Assembly: GCA_002495645.1 (NCBI GenBank)
Contig: DAGF01000030.1
Location: 1 to 19,032 of the forward strand
DNA from: Euryarchaeota archaeon UBA549
GTDB taxonomy: Archaea > Thermoplasmatota > Poseidoniia > Poseidoniales > Poseidoniaceae
Length of the DNA: 19,032 nt
Reading direction: 5' to 3'
A program made the position numbers and the translations under genes. The notes below the pieces were generated by a model. That model had not been told where the DNA came from and did no database searches. It saw nothing but the letters and a program-made list of their open reading frames with translations. This document shows, piece by piece, positions 7,531 through 16,203 of the stretch (positions are counted from its first letter, which is position 1; each line of letters starts with the position of its first letter).

Positions 7531-8823
7531 ATGGGAAAATTTGAGTTTAAACTGCCCGACATCGGCGAAGGTGTCGTTGAAGGTGAAGTCGTTGAATGGA
7601 TGGTCGCCGTTGGTGACACCGTCAAGGAAGACGACCCCATTTTGTCCGTCATGACCGACAAAGCCACCGTGGAAATCCCCGCACCCTGCGATGGTGTCGT
7701 GGCCAGCATCGTCGGTGAAGCTGGCGATATTTTGCCCGTTGGTGGCGTCTGCATCGTCTTCGATGTTGATGGAGAAGGCAACGCTTCGGAAGCATCAGAA
7801 ACCTCTGAGCCTGTTGCTGAGAAACCAGAAGCCGCCGAAGAAAAGGCTCCTGTTGAGGAAAAGGCCGCTGCGCCTCCCGCACCAGAACTCCCACCTGTCG
7901 CTGCCCAGCCCGCGACCGCTCCGGTCGCTCGTGCTGCAGGCACCAAGGCCCTTGCATCACCCGCTGTGCGTCAGCGAGCACGAGCCGCCAACATTGATCT
8001 TCAACTCGTGGCCGGTTCAGGCCCCGCTGGTCGCATCAGCCACGCTGACCTCGACCGACACATCGCTGGCGGTGCTGCTGCTGCCACGCCGTCGATGCCC
8101 ATTGGCGGTGTCGCCAAGGTCGCTCGAAACGGCACTGAGGACATCAAGGTCATCGGCCTGCGACGCAAGATTGCCGACGGCATGATGTCGTCGTACAGCA
8201 CCATTCCTCACTTCTCCTACTTTGAAGAAGTGGACGTCACTGAACTGGAAGCCCTGCGTCAACACCTCAACGCTACCCGCCCCGAAGGTGCTCCAAAGCT
8301 GACCTACCTCCCGTTCATCATGCAGGCGCTGGTCAAAGCCCTCGCACAGCGACCCGAATGCAACGCCGTCTACGACGATGAAGCCGGCGTGGTCACCCGT
8401 CACGAAGCCATCAACCTCGGCATCGCCACCCAAACCGACCGTGGACTCTACGTCCCCGTCGTCAAGCACGTGGAAGCCATGGACATCTGGCAAGCGGCTG
8501 CCGAGATGGGACGTGTCACCCAAGCAACACGAGACGGCAAAGCCGGTGTTGACGACCTGACCGGCTCCACCTTCACCATCACCAGCCTTGGACGACTTGG
8601 TGGCCTGGGTGCTACGCCCATCATCAACAAGCCCGAAGTCGGCATTCTTGGCGTTCACAACGCCAAAGACCGAGCCGTGGTGCACAACGGCCACGTTGTG
8701 GTTCGCCGCATCATGAACCTCTCTTCGTCGTGGGACCACCGTGTGGTGGACGGCCACGACGGCGCCAGTTTGGTTCAGTTGGTGAAATCCTACTTGGAAC
8801 ACCCAGCCACCATTTTCATGTGA
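7531..8823 (+). CDS. bkdB: Lipoamide acyltransferase E2 component of branched-chain 2-oxoacid dehydrogenase
   Basis: This is the core of the complex. It carries the swinging lipoyl arm and transfers the acyl group to CoA. The domains in order are: one lipoyl domain (about 1-80) with the lipoylated lysine K44 in TDKATVEI; an Ala/Pro/Glu-rich linker (about 85-138); an E1/E3-binding domain (about 141-178, SPAVRQRARAANID to GPAGRISHADL); a short linker; and the catalytic acyltransferase domain (about 205-430). That last domain ends with DHRVVDGHDGA, which holds H403 and D407. The total of 430 residues is normal for a single-lipoyl E2. AGGAGG precedes the ATG at 7531. The substrate of the LipA and LipB encoded nearby is K44. 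Confidence 0.95.
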   Translation: MGKFEFKLPDIGEGVVEGEVVEWMVAVGDTVKEDDPILSVMTDKATVEIPAPCDGVVASIVGEAGDILPVGGVCIVFDVDGEGNASEASETSEPVAEKPEAAEEKAPVEEKAAAPPAPELPPVAAQPATAPVARAAGTKALASPAVRQRARAANIDLQLVAGSGPAGRISHADLDRHIAGGAAAATPSMPIGGVAKVARNGTEDIKVIGLRRKIADGMMSSYSTIPHFSYFEEVDVTELEALRQHLNATRPEGAPKLTYLPFIMQALVKALAQRPECNAVYDDEAGVVTRHEAINLGIATQTDRGLYVPVVKHVEAMDIWQAAAEMGRVTQATRDGKAGVDDLTGSTFTITSLGRLGGLGATPIINKPEVGILGVHNAKDRAVVHNGHVVVRRIMNLSSSWDHRVVDGHDGASLVQLVKSYLEHPATIFM

Positions 8824-8833
8824 GGTGGATGAG

Positions 8834-10264
8834 ATGAAGACCAAACAATGCCAAGTCCTCGTTGTCGGCGCTGGCCCCGGTGGCTACGTCGCTGCCATTC
8901 GCTCTGCTCAACTCGGCCTGAAGACCGTCATCGTCGAAGGCGAGCGTGCCGGTGGAACCTGCCTCATCCGAGGTTGCATCCCAAGCAAAGCCCTCATTCA
9001 CGCTGCCCACACCTTTCACAACCTAGCCAAGCACGCTGGCAAAGACGGCCACATGGGCATCTCCATCCCCGGCCCCGCAGAACTCGACATGAGCAATCTG
9101 GTCGGCTGGAAGGAAGGCATCGTCGACCGCCTCAACAAGGGTGTTGAAGCGCTTCTGAAGAACGCCGGTGCGGAACTCGTCAGCGGTTGGGCCGTCTTCC
9201 AAGACGCCAAGACCGTGAAAATCGGCGAAGGCAAGGACGCCATGCTGATTCAAGCCGACCACGTCATCATGGCCCAAGGCTCGGTGCCCATCGAACTCCC
9301 CTTCATGCCCTTCAGCGATCACGTGCTCTCCTCTCGAGAAGCCCTGTCCCTCGAAGACCTGCCCGACCATGTCGTCGTCGTGGGAGGCGGCTACATCGGG
9401 CTTGAACTCGGTATCACCTTCCGCATGCTCGGCTCGGACGTCACCGTGGTGGAAGCCATGGATTCCGTGCTCCCGCTCTTCGACAAAGAATTGCGCCGCC
9501 CCCTCGAGTTGTTCCTGAAGAAGAACAAAATCAAGGTCCACACGGGTGTGTTCGCCAAAGGTGTTGAAGACGCCAAGGGTGGCAAGGTGCAACTCAACTT
9601 CATCGATAAGAACGAGAAGGACGAGAAGAAGATGCAACATGTCATCGCTGACAAAGTGCTGGTCACGGTTGGACGCAAACCCGCTTCAAGCGGCTTGGAG
9701 TCCACCGGCGTCGCCGTGGACGAGCGTGGCTTCGTCAAGGTGAACGAACGCTGCGAGACGAACATGAAGGGCGTTTATGCCATCGGAGACCTGTGCGATT
9801 CAGGCGAGATGCTGGCCCACGTTGCGTCCTTCCAAGGCGAGATGGTGGCCGAACTAATTGCCGGCCACAAGCGAGCCTACGACCCTGTGGCCGTGCCCGC
9901 CATCGTCTTCACCGAACCTGAAATCGTCTCCGTCGGGCTCTCACCCGACCAAGCCAAAGAAGCAGGACACCCCGTTATCATCGGTAAATTCCCGCTGGCG
10001 GCCAACGGTCGCTCCTTGACCCAGGAAGCCGAGAAAACCGGCGGCTTCGTCCGTGTGGTAGCCCGTGAAGACGACCACCGCATCCTCGGCATTCAGGGCG
10101 TGGGTACCCACATCAGCGAACTTGTTGGTGAATGGACATTGGCGCTTGAAATGGGCGCTGTGCTTGAAGACATTGCGCACACGATTCACGCTCACCCAAC
10201 GATGACCGAGATGACCCACGAAGGTGTCCTCGACACGCTGGGCCACGCTATTCACAAGATGTGA
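8834..10264 (+). CDS. lpdA: Dihydrolipoyl dehydrogenase (E3)
   Basis: This FAD flavoprotein reoxidises the dihydrolipoyl arm of E2 and reduces NAD. It is 476 residues from the ATG at 8834. The FAD motif GAGPGG lies at 12-17. The redox disulfide is C43 and C48 in GGTCLIRGCIPSKAL, where LIR replaces the more usual LNV. The NAD-binding motif is VGGGYIGLELG. The C-terminal dimer domain has HAHPTMTE with catalytic H454 and E459. I chose ATG 8834 over an in-frame GTG at 8825 because GAGGTGG at 8822-8828 then serves as the ribosome site; that GTG lies inside it. The gene ends the operon and is followed by a hairpin. Confidence 0.95.
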   Translation: MKTKQCQVLVVGAGPGGYVAAIRSAQLGLKTVIVEGERAGGTCLIRGCIPSKALIHAAHTFHNLAKHAGKDGHMGISIPGPAELDMSNLVGWKEGIVDRLNKGVEALLKNAGAELVSGWAVFQDAKTVKIGEGKDAMLIQADHVIMAQGSVPIELPFMPFSDHVLSSREALSLEDLPDHVVVVGGGYIGLELGITFRMLGSDVTVVEAMDSVLPLFDKELRRPLELFLKKNKIKVHTGVFAKGVEDAKGGKVQLNFIDKNEKDEKKMQHVIADKVLVTVGRKPASSGLESTGVAVDERGFVKVNERCETNMKGVYAIGDLCDSGEMLAHVASFQGEMVAELIAGHKRAYDPVAVPAIVFTEPEIVSVGLSPDQAKEAGHPVIIGKFPLAANGRSLTQEAEKTGGFVRVVAREDDHRILGIQGVGTHISELVGEWTLALEMGAVLEDIAHTIHAHPTMTEMTHEGVLDTLGHAIHKM

Positions 10265-10299
10265 AGTCCGCTGAAAACGGACTTTGAGGCTCATGCCTC
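10264..10299. terminator. Stem-loops at the convergent lpdA/esterase junction
   Basis: AAGTCCG (10264-10270) and CGGACTT (10278-10284) form a perfect 7-bp stem with loop CTGAAAA, immediately after the lpdA stop. A second, smaller stem GAGGC-TCAT-GCCTC (10286-10299) includes the esterase stop codon. Only 26 bp separate the two stops, so a shared bidirectional terminator is plausible. No long T-run follows on either strand. Confidence 0.5.
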
Positions 10300-11247
10300 G
10301 ATCGCCTTTGAGAACCTGGACATGAACGCCCATGCAATCCCGTTCGTATCCACCGTTCCTCCGTTCCCAGGGAACACATCGTAACTCTCCTCGTAGGGGT
10401 TGTGGTCGGCGGCGTACAACGTGACGAGCGACACTTCGGTGCCGTTCGCGCAGTTCGTGAAGGACTGGACGGAGTAGAACACAGACGGCGAGTTGGAGTC
10501 TGGGGACTTCCCCTCGCACCCGTTCATTTCCGCCCACTGCTGGAGGTTCTGAATGGCGCCATGCTTCTGTGCGTCGAGGTTGGGCAGGTGAATGGCGTCG
10601 TTGGAGTAGAGGATGATTTGGTCCTCCAACCCGTGGATTTCCATGATGGGTATGGGCGAGTAGTTAGGCCTCGGGTCATCAAGGAGGTAGTAGGACATAC
10701 AGGCAACCGCAGCGAACACTTCGCTGTGGTCGTTGGCGAGTTTTTGACTCAATGAGCAACCGTTCGACCAGCCGGTGAGGTAGATTCTGCTTTCGTCGAT
10801 GGAGTGGTTGGCCACCACCCTGTCAACGATTTCAAGGATGAGGCCGGTGTCGTTGAGCTGCATCTCACCGGCTGTGCTGCAGCAGTAGCCGGAGTTCCAC
10901 GAGTTGTCGTGGCCCTGCGGCCAAACAGCCACCACCCCGTTCTCCTCCGCGATGTCATCGAACTGAGACAAGTCGCGCTGGTTTTCCATGGTGAGGGTGT
11001 TTCCGTGAATGTCCAACACCAGTGGCACGTCTGCGGACAAATCGACCGTCTTGGGCACAAAGACGTTCCAGCACCGCTCCATCTCCTCGTGGTTCATGCA
11101 CTCAACATAGTCGAGACCCTCGAACACCTCGTCGACGGAACCCTCACCGGTGGTCCCACCTGGGAGACCTTCGTCTTGCGAAACGCATCCGCTGAGCGTC
11201 ATCGATAGCAACAACAGCGAACAGAAGACCGCCGGGCTCGGTCGCAT
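10291..11247 (-). CDS. Putative lipoprotein esterase, PHB-depolymerase/LpqC-like alpha/beta hydrolase
   Basis: This is a 318-residue exported hydrolase. Residues 1-21 are a signal peptide ending in lipobox LSGC (18-21), so the mature protein is probably lipid-anchored at C21 on the outer face of the membrane. The fold resembles the esterase family of polyhydroxybutyrate depolymerases and feruloyl esterases. HGN (81-83) is the oxyanion region, NSGYCC (118-123) is family-like, and the nucleophile elbow is GWSNG with S161. The probable triad is completed by D209 (IHGLEDQ) and H282 (AADHNP). Several Cys pairs suggest disulfides. The substrate is unknown; hydrolysis of an extracellular ester is inference. 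The ATG at 11247 has a TTTATT box about 27 bp upstream, suggesting a leaderless transcript. Confidence 0.82.
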   Translation of the reverse strand: MRPSPAVFCSLLLLSMTLSGCVSQDEGLPGGTTGEGSVDEVFEGLDYVECMNHEEMERCWNVFVPKTVDLSADVPLVLDIHGNTLTMENQRDLSQFDDIAEENGVVAVWPQGHDNSWNSGYCCSTAGEMQLNDTGLILEIVDRVVANHSIDESRIYLTGWSNGCSLSQKLANDHSEVFAAVACMSYYLLDDPRPNYSPIPIMEIHGLEDQIILYSNDAIHLPNLDAQKHGAIQNLQQWAEMNGCEGKSPDSNSPSVFYSVQSFTNCANGTEVSLVTLYAADHNPYEESYDVFPGNGGTVDTNGIAWAFMSRFSKAIEA

Positions 11248-11269
11248 GCATTGAATTCCGAGGTCTCAC

Positions 11270-11279
11270 GAATAAACTC
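11270..11279 (-). promoter_or_regulatory. TATA box for the lipoprotein esterase gene
   Basis: GAGTTTATT on the minus strand is centred about 27 bp before the ATG at 11247. This is the spacing expected for an archaeal TATA box driving a leaderless or nearly leaderless mRNA. No ribosome binding site lies before this ATG, which supports the reading. Confidence 0.45.
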
Positions 11280-11321
11280 TTTTGCGACCAAAACAGGTCA
11301 AACATGAAGAAAACGCTGATT

Positions 11322-12383
11322 TTACTCTTCCTCAACATCGTTGGCCATCATGACAGCGACCGGCCGGGTGCGCTCGTTCTCATCCAAAATCAGGCGAGCC
11401 ATGATGATCATCGGCGCACCTATGATGGCGCCGGCAATCCCCCAAACTTGAGAAAACAACATGACGGTCAGCAAGAGCACCAACGGTGAGATACCGATTT
11501 TTGCACCCGAGAGGTTGGGTTCCACCAGCGAGCCAAACATTTGCTGGTTGCCGATGAGGAGGGCCAGCATCAAAAGGGCCGACACCGGTTCGAGCATGAT
11601 GAAACCGATGAGCACGGGAGGAATGGTAGCGAAGAGCGCCCCAAGAATGGGAATGAAATCCAAAAGAAAACACAGAACGCCGAACAAAAACCATCCTGGA
11701 ATATCAAAGCCAATCGGCGAGATGATGATGGTCATGACAATCGCTTGCCCTCCACTGCAGGTCACCTTGGAGACGACGTAGGCACTGATGGATTCCATGG
11801 AATCGTCAACGATTTTTCGAGCCCGCCCAGTGGATTGGGGGAAGGCTGCGTTGAAGCGCTTGGCGATGGTGTGCTCTTCAAGAATGATGAACAAAAGGAA
11901 GATGAGGACGGTGATCATGCTGCCAACAAAGGCGCCGAGCGACCCCAAAATGGCCAGAGCGAAGACCTCAATGTTGCTGGGTGAGGCCAAAACATCAACC
12001 CAAGTCGAATCTGAAAAAATAATTTCCAAACCGTAGAGGTCAGATGCTGCATACTTTGCTCGCTTTTCTTCAAGCTGCGCCGTGATATCTGGCACTTCTT
12101 CGACGAAGAGGGAGAGTTGTTCATAGAGGAAAATCGAGATGAAGTACATGCTGATGATGAACGCCGCCAGTACGGTTCCATAGGAGACCAACTGGTTGCC
12201 CACCTTCTTGTGGATGTATTGCTCGATGGGCTTGATGAGGAAGAACAGCAACACGGCAATGGCCAAGGGCATCAAAATGGGTTTGAGGTGGACGAGGGCC
12301 AAGTACACGACCACACCGACGATGGCCACGCTTGCTGCGGTTGTTCGTTTGGAGTCAATGCCAATCTTTGCGTTCACGTCCAT
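11322..12383 (-). CDS. AI-2E family transporter / UPF0118 membrane protein
   Basis: This 353-residue polytopic membrane protein is of the AI-2E exporter (PerM/UPF0118) family. The N-terminal hydrophobic pair (VAIVGVVVYLALV and LAIAVLLFFLIKP) is followed by further helices and an extramembrane stretch (FVEEVPDITAQLEEKRAKY). The conserved C-terminal block has DFIPILGALFATIPP and VEPNLSG, with GISPLVLLLTVML and GIAGAIIGAPM. Family members have been linked to autoinducer-2 export, sodium-proton exchange and stress tolerance, so the substrate cannot be assigned. I chose ATG at 12383 because GAGGTGGGG precedes it at normal spacing. An in-frame ATG 16 codons upstream (12431) lies in a hairpin and has no such site. 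Confidence 0.88.
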   Translation of the reverse strand: MDVNAKIGIDSKRTTAASVAIVGVVVYLALVHLKPILMPLAIAVLLFFLIKPIEQYIHKKVGNQLVSYGTVLAAFIISMYFISIFLYEQLSLFVEEVPDITAQLEEKRAKYAASDLYGLEIIFSDSTWVDVLASPSNIEVFALAILGSLGAFVGSMITVLIFLLFIILEEHTIAKRFNAAFPQSTGRARKIVDDSMESISAYVVSKVTCSGGQAIVMTIIISPIGFDIPGWFLFGVLCFLLDFIPILGALFATIPPVLIGFIMLEPVSALLMLALLIGNQQMFGSLVEPNLSGAKIGISPLVLLLTVMLFSQVWGIAGAIIGAPMIIMARLILDENERTRPVAVMMANDVEEE

Positions 12384-12415
12384 GAGCCCCACCTCGCTCA
12401 AATTGCATCTAAGGT

Positions 12416-12451
12416 TTCCTCCATCAGACATGGAGGAACAGGCGATTCCTC
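12416..12451. other. Mutually exclusive hairpins between nrdA and the AI-2E gene
   Basis: TTCCTCCAT (12416-12424) and ATGGAGGAA (12430-12438) form a perfect 9-bp stem with a 5-base loop. The GAGGAA inside the second arm (12433-12438) can instead pair with TTCCTC at 12446-12451. The element lies in the 88-bp gap after the nrdA stop, on the same strand as both genes. It could end nrdA transcription or attenuate read-through into the AI-2E gene. No T-run follows. Confidence 0.45.
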
Positions 12452-12471
12452 GTGAGGGAAAGGTGGAGCCG

Positions 12472-14865
12472 TCAGCTACCGCACATCAGACAGTCGTCAG
12501 GGCTGTCGAGGCTGCACGCAATGGCTTCGAGGCTGTCGGCATCGTCGGCTCGCTCGGCGAGGCCGCCCACCGTTTGGTCCTGCTTGGTGGAGGCTTCAAC
12601 GGTGAACTGGATGGCGTCGGCAGCAGCCTTGGTTCGCAAGTAGTACATGCCCGTCTTCAGACCCTGCTTCCATCCGTAAAAGTGCATTGAGGTGACCTTG
12701 GCGGGGTTGGCGTCCACCATGTGGATGTTGAGCGATTGGCTCTGGTCGATGTAAGCACCACGGTCGGCTGCCATGTCGAGGACGTGGCGCTGCTTGATTT
12801 CCCAGGTGGTCTTGTAGAGGTCTCGGATGTACTCAGGAATGCGGTGAATGCCCTGAATGGAACCCTTGTGGCGGAGGATATCGTCTTTCATTTCCAAACT
12901 CCACATGTCTTCTGCAATGAGGTCGCTCACGAGATGCTTGTTCAACACAACGAACTCGCCCGAAAGGGTGCGGCGAACATAGAGGTTGGAGGTGAAGGCC
13001 TCAAAACACTCGTTGTTGCCGAGGATTTGGGAGGTCGAAGCTGTTGGCATGGGGGCGAGCAAGAGCGAGTTGCGCATGCCCTTTTCCATGATTTCAGCCT
13101 TGAGCGAATCCCAGTCCCAGCGACCGCTGTGCTCGTTCATGCCCCAGAGGTCAAACTGCAACAGACCTTCGCTGGCAGGTGAGCCCTCAAAGGTGGAGTA
13201 CGGGCCTTCAGCGATGGCAGCGTCCTTGGAAGCGGTGCAAGCAGCGAAGTAAATGGTCTCGAAAATCTCCTTGTTGAGGGCACGGGCAGCCGGGCTCTCG
13301 AAAGGCAACTTGAGCATGGCAAACACGTCGGCCAGGCCTTGAACGCCAAGGCCGATGGGGCGGTGGCGCATGTTGGAGTTGCGAGCTTCTTCCACTGGGT
13401 AGTAGTTCACATCGATGACGCGGTTGAGGTTGCCCGTGGCGTGGTAGGTGACATCGTAGAGAAGTTGGTGGTCAAACACCCCATCGCTCGTGTTGACGAA
13501 CTTAGGCAGGGCGATGGAGGCGAGGTTACACACAGCAACTTCGTCCTTGGCGGTGTATTCCATGATCTCCGTGCAGAGGTTGGAGGAGCGAATGGTACCG
13601 AGGTTCTTCTGGTTTGACTTCTCGTTGGCGGCGTCCTTGTAGAGCATGTAGGGCGTACCGGTTTCGATTTGGGCTTCGACGATTTTGTCCCAAACAACAC
13701 GAGCAGGGAGCGTTTCACGAGCCAAGCCTCGGCGTTCGTAATCCTCGTACATGGACTTGAATTCGGCACCGTAGACATCTTGGAGGCCCGGGCACTCGTT
13801 GGGGCAGAAGAAGGACCAGTCGGCGTTGTCTTCAACACGCTGCATGAAGAGATCGGGCGTCCACATGGCGTAGAACAGGTCGCGGGCTCGCATCTCTTCC
13901 TTGCCGTGGTTCTTCTTGAGGTCGAGGAACTGAAGGATGTCGGGGTGCCAAGGTTCGAGGTAGACGGCGATGGAGCCCTTGCGCTTGCCGCCGCCCTGGT
14001 CAACGTAGCGAGCGGTGTCGTTGAACACACGCAGCATGGGAACGATGCCGTTGGAGGTGCCGTTGGTGCCCTTGATGTAGGATCCCTTGGAGCGAACGTG
14101 GTGGATGGAAAGACCGATACCACCAGCAGACTTTGAGATGAGAGCACACTGCTTGAGGGTGTCGTAAATGCCGTCAAGCGAGTCGTCCTGCATGGTGAGC
14201 AAGAAACACGATGACATCTGGGGCATGGGCGTGCCCGAGTTGAACAGTGTCGGCGTGGCGTGGGTGAAGTAGCCCTGGCTCATCAGGTCGTAGGTGTGGA
14301 GGGCTTTCTCGATGTTGGCGTGGTGAATGCCGACCGCCACCCGCATCAACATGTGTTGCGGGCGTTCAGCCACTTCACCGTTGAGCTTGAGCAGGTAGGA
14401 GCGCTCCAAGGTCTTGAATCCGAAGTAATCGTAGTTGTGGTCTCGACCGTAGTCGATGTGGTTGTTGAGCACATCGGCGTTGGCCATGATGATCTCGTAC
14501 ACCTCTTCGGAGATGAGCGGAGCGTGCTTGTTGGACTCGGGGTCAATGTACTCACGAAGGTCGGTGATGACATCGGTGAAGGTGTCCTTGGTGGAGCGGT
14601 GGAGGTCGTCCACGCAGATACGGGCAGCAAGGCGACTGTAGTCGGGGTGGTGCGAAGCCAAGGAGGCGGCCGTTTCAGCAGCGAGTTGGTCGAGTTCTCG
14701 GGTGGTGACACCATCGTAGAGGCCCTCGATAGTCAACTTGGTAACGTGGCCGGGGTCAACCCAGGTAGGGTCAAGACCTTCGGAGAGCTTGACGAGTTTT
14801 TCGTGAATCGCATCAAAGCGTACATCTTCTCGCTCGCCCTTCCTGTTGACAACTTGCATAGCCAT
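12472..14865 (-). CDS. nrdA: Ribonucleoside-diphosphate reductase, class Ia large (alpha) subunit
   Basis: This subunit reduces ribonucleotides to deoxyribonucleotides using the radical from NrdB. It is 797 residues, starting ATG at 14865 after GAGGAGGAA. An ATP-cone (about 1-90) gives allosteric control. Catalytic residues are all present: C220 (SSCFLL) and C446 (VCNLAS) form the redox pair, and N429, C431 and E433 lie in NLCTE. The radical-transfer tyrosines are Y741 and Y742 (GMYYLRT). The C-terminal shuttle pair is C792 and C795 in DDCLMCGS. These motifs, GGGKRKGSIAVYLEPWH, PMPTASTSQILGNNE and the CLMCGS tail follow the eukaryotic R1 pattern rather than the E. coli NrdA pattern. It lies 61 bp downstream of nrdB on the same strand. 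Confidence 0.96.
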   Translation of the reverse strand: MAMQVVNRKGEREDVRFDAIHEKLVKLSEGLDPTWVDPGHVTKLTIEGLYDGVTTRELDQLAAETAASLASHHPDYSRLAARICVDDLHRSTKDTFTDVITDLREYIDPESNKHAPLISEEVYEIIMANADVLNNHIDYGRDHNYDYFGFKTLERSYLLKLNGEVAERPQHMLMRVAVGIHHANIEKALHTYDLMSQGYFTHATPTLFNSGTPMPQMSSCFLLTMQDDSLDGIYDTLKQCALISKSAGGIGLSIHHVRSKGSYIKGTNGTSNGIVPMLRVFNDTARYVDQGGGKRKGSIAVYLEPWHPDILQFLDLKKNHGKEEMRARDLFYAMWTPDLFMQRVEDNADWSFFCPNECPGLQDVYGAEFKSMYEDYERRGLARETLPARVVWDKIVEAQIETGTPYMLYKDAANEKSNQKNLGTIRSSNLCTEIMEYTAKDEVAVCNLASIALPKFVNTSDGVFDHQLLYDVTYHATGNLNRVIDVNYYPVEEARNSNMRHRPIGLGVQGLADVFAMLKLPFESPAARALNKEIFETIYFAACTASKDAAIAEGPYSTFEGSPASEGLLQFDLWGMNEHSGRWDWDSLKAEIMEKGMRNSLLLAPMPTASTSQILGNNECFEAFTSNLYVRRTLSGEFVVLNKHLVSDLIAEDMWSLEMKDDILRHKGSIQGIHRIPEYIRDLYKTTWEIKQRHVLDMAADRGAYIDQSQSLNIHMVDANPAKVTSMHFYGWKQGLKTGMYYLRTKAAADAIQFTVEASTKQDQTVGGLAERADDADSLEAIACSLDSPDDCLMCGS

Positions 14866-14926
14866 GATTTATTCCTCCTCGTATGTTCAAATGAGTGCGT
14901 GATATCTTTCTTTGTTCGCGTACGGT

Positions 14927-15961
14927 TCAAAAGTCTTCGTCCACAGAGAAACGCTGTTGTACGCTTCCGAGGGAAGCGCTGTCCATGACACCGGCTTTCT
15001 GATATTCTGCCACACGCTTCTCGAAGAAGTTGGTCTTGCCCTGCATGGAGATCATCTCCATCCACGGGAACGGGTTGCCAACGTTGTAAATCTTTGAACA
15101 GTTGAGCTGGACCAAGAGTCGGTCGGCCACGAACTGAATGTATTGGGTCATCAATTCGGCGTTCATACCGATGAGATTGACAGGGAGCGCCTTGGTCACG
15201 AATTCAATTTCGATGTCGACGGCTTCGGCGATGATGCGACGAATCACGTTCTCGCCTGCGCCCCGAAGCAACTTGTTGTGAAGCAAGCAGGCGAAGTCGC
15301 AGTGGAGCCCCTCATCTCGGGAAATGAGTTCGTTGGAGAAGGTCAACCCAGGCATGAGCCCTCGCTTCTTGAGCCAGAAGATGGCACAGAACGAACCGGA
15401 GAAGAAAATTCCCTCCACGGCAGCGAAAGCGACGAGGCGCTCGGCAAAGGAACCTCGCTTTCGGGACAACCAGCGCATGGCCCAGTCGCCCTTCTTCTGA
15501 ACGGAGGGCACCGTCTCAAGCGCCTTGAACAAGTGGTCCTTCTCCTTCTCGTCTTCGATGTAGGTGTCGATGAGCAGAGAGTAGGTCTCTGCGTGGATGT
15601 TCTCCATCATGATCTGGAAACCGTAAAAGGCACGGGCTTCAGGCCAGCAGACTTCGTTGGAGAAGTTCATGACCAGGTTCTCGTTGACGATGCCGTCGCT
15701 GGCAGCAAAGAAAGCGAGGATGTGCTTGATGAAGTGCTTCTCGTCCTTGTTGAGGTTCTTCCAGTCTTTGAGGTCCTCGGCAAGGTCAATTTCTTCAGCC
15801 GTCCAAAACGAGGCTTGCTCCTGCTTGTACATGGCCCAGATATCATCATGCTGAATCGGGAACAGCACGAAACGGTCAAGGTTCTCCTGGAGCATGGGCT
15901 CAACGTGTTCCTGGGTCAAATCGATGTTCATGCCGTCATCCTTGCTGTGTTCAATGACCAT
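14927..15961 (-). CDS. nrdB: Ribonucleoside-diphosphate reductase, class Ia small (beta) subunit
   Basis: This ferritin-like subunit houses the diiron-tyrosyl radical cofactor. The 344-residue product has the full ligand set: D89, E120, H123, E183, E217 and H220. The radical tyrosine is Y127 in ENIHAETY, so this is a tyrosyl-radical enzyme and not a Tyr-less variant. Spacings match mouse R2: 31 residues from Asp to Glu, 63 to the next Glu and 34 to the last. The sequences FFAASDGIVNENL, GIFFSGSF and SRDEGLHCDFACL, and a tail ending SVDEDF, are eukaryote-like. The ATG at 15961 is used here; an in-frame ATG 10 codons later with GGATGACGG upstream is possible. A TATA box lies about 64 bp upstream. 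Confidence 0.96.
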   Translation of the reverse strand: MVIEHSKDDGMNIDLTQEHVEPMLQENLDRFVLFPIQHDDIWAMYKQEQASFWTAEEIDLAEDLKDWKNLNKDEKHFIKHILAFFAASDGIVNENLVMNFSNEVCWPEARAFYGFQIMMENIHAETYSLLIDTYIEDEKEKDHLFKALETVPSVQKKGDWAMRWLSRKRGSFAERLVAFAAVEGIFFSGSFCAIFWLKKRGLMPGLTFSNELISRDEGLHCDFACLLHNKLLRGAGENVIRRIIAEAVDIEIEFVTKALPVNLIGMNAELMTQYIQFVADRLLVQLNCSKIYNVGNPFPWMEMISMQGKTNFFEKRVAEYQKAGVMDSASLGSVQQRFSVDEDF

Positions 15962-16017
15962 GTTTCGTACCCCCGTGTTTTGCAGACGCGCTGGATTTTG
16001 TTTGCCTTCCTCGGACG

Positions 16018-16030
16018 CCTATAATATATG
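16018..16030 (-). promoter_or_regulatory. TATA box for the nrdBA operon
   Basis: CATATATTATAGG on the minus strand is the strongest TATA-like sequence in the region. Archaeal start sites usually lie about 25 bases downstream. That would give an nrdB leader of roughly 35-40 bases before the ATG at 15961. Confidence 0.55.
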
Positions 16031-16203
16031 CCCTCTCGGCGCGATTAAAGTGAACGGTTTTTTGACCCGAAGGGGCGGCCGCAGACTTCTTTGCAGTGTG
16101 TCGTTTTTGCAGATGGATATTCGCTGTTATATTTTCGTCAAAAATCCCGAATTTCATGTCAAAATCACCTTCTTTTCCACTGGAACCGCATGTGGGTGAA
16201 ATC

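Noticed and set aside
8825..8833. GTG at 8825 as the start of lpdA
   Set aside because: The GTG is part of the GAGGTGG ribosome site; the ATG at 8834 is correctly spaced from it.
8017..8844. 275-residue minus-strand frame opposite E2
   Set aside because: E2 is certain from its lipoyl, binding and catalytic motifs; the antisense frame is a by-product of GC-rich codon bias.
12384..12431. Upstream ATG at 12431 for the AI-2E family gene
   Set aside because: It lies within a 9-bp hairpin without a ribosome site, and the extra 16 residues are not family-like; GAGGTGGGG precedes the ATG at 12383.
13407..14177. 256-residue second minus-strand frame inside nrdA
   Set aside because: It is low-complexity Ser/Thr/Pro/Arg sequence, typical of an out-of-frame shadow of nrdA.
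15143..16024. 293-residue plus-strand frame opposite nrdB
   Set aside because: nrdB has all metal ligands on the other strand; the antisense frame also runs through the nrdB promoter region.
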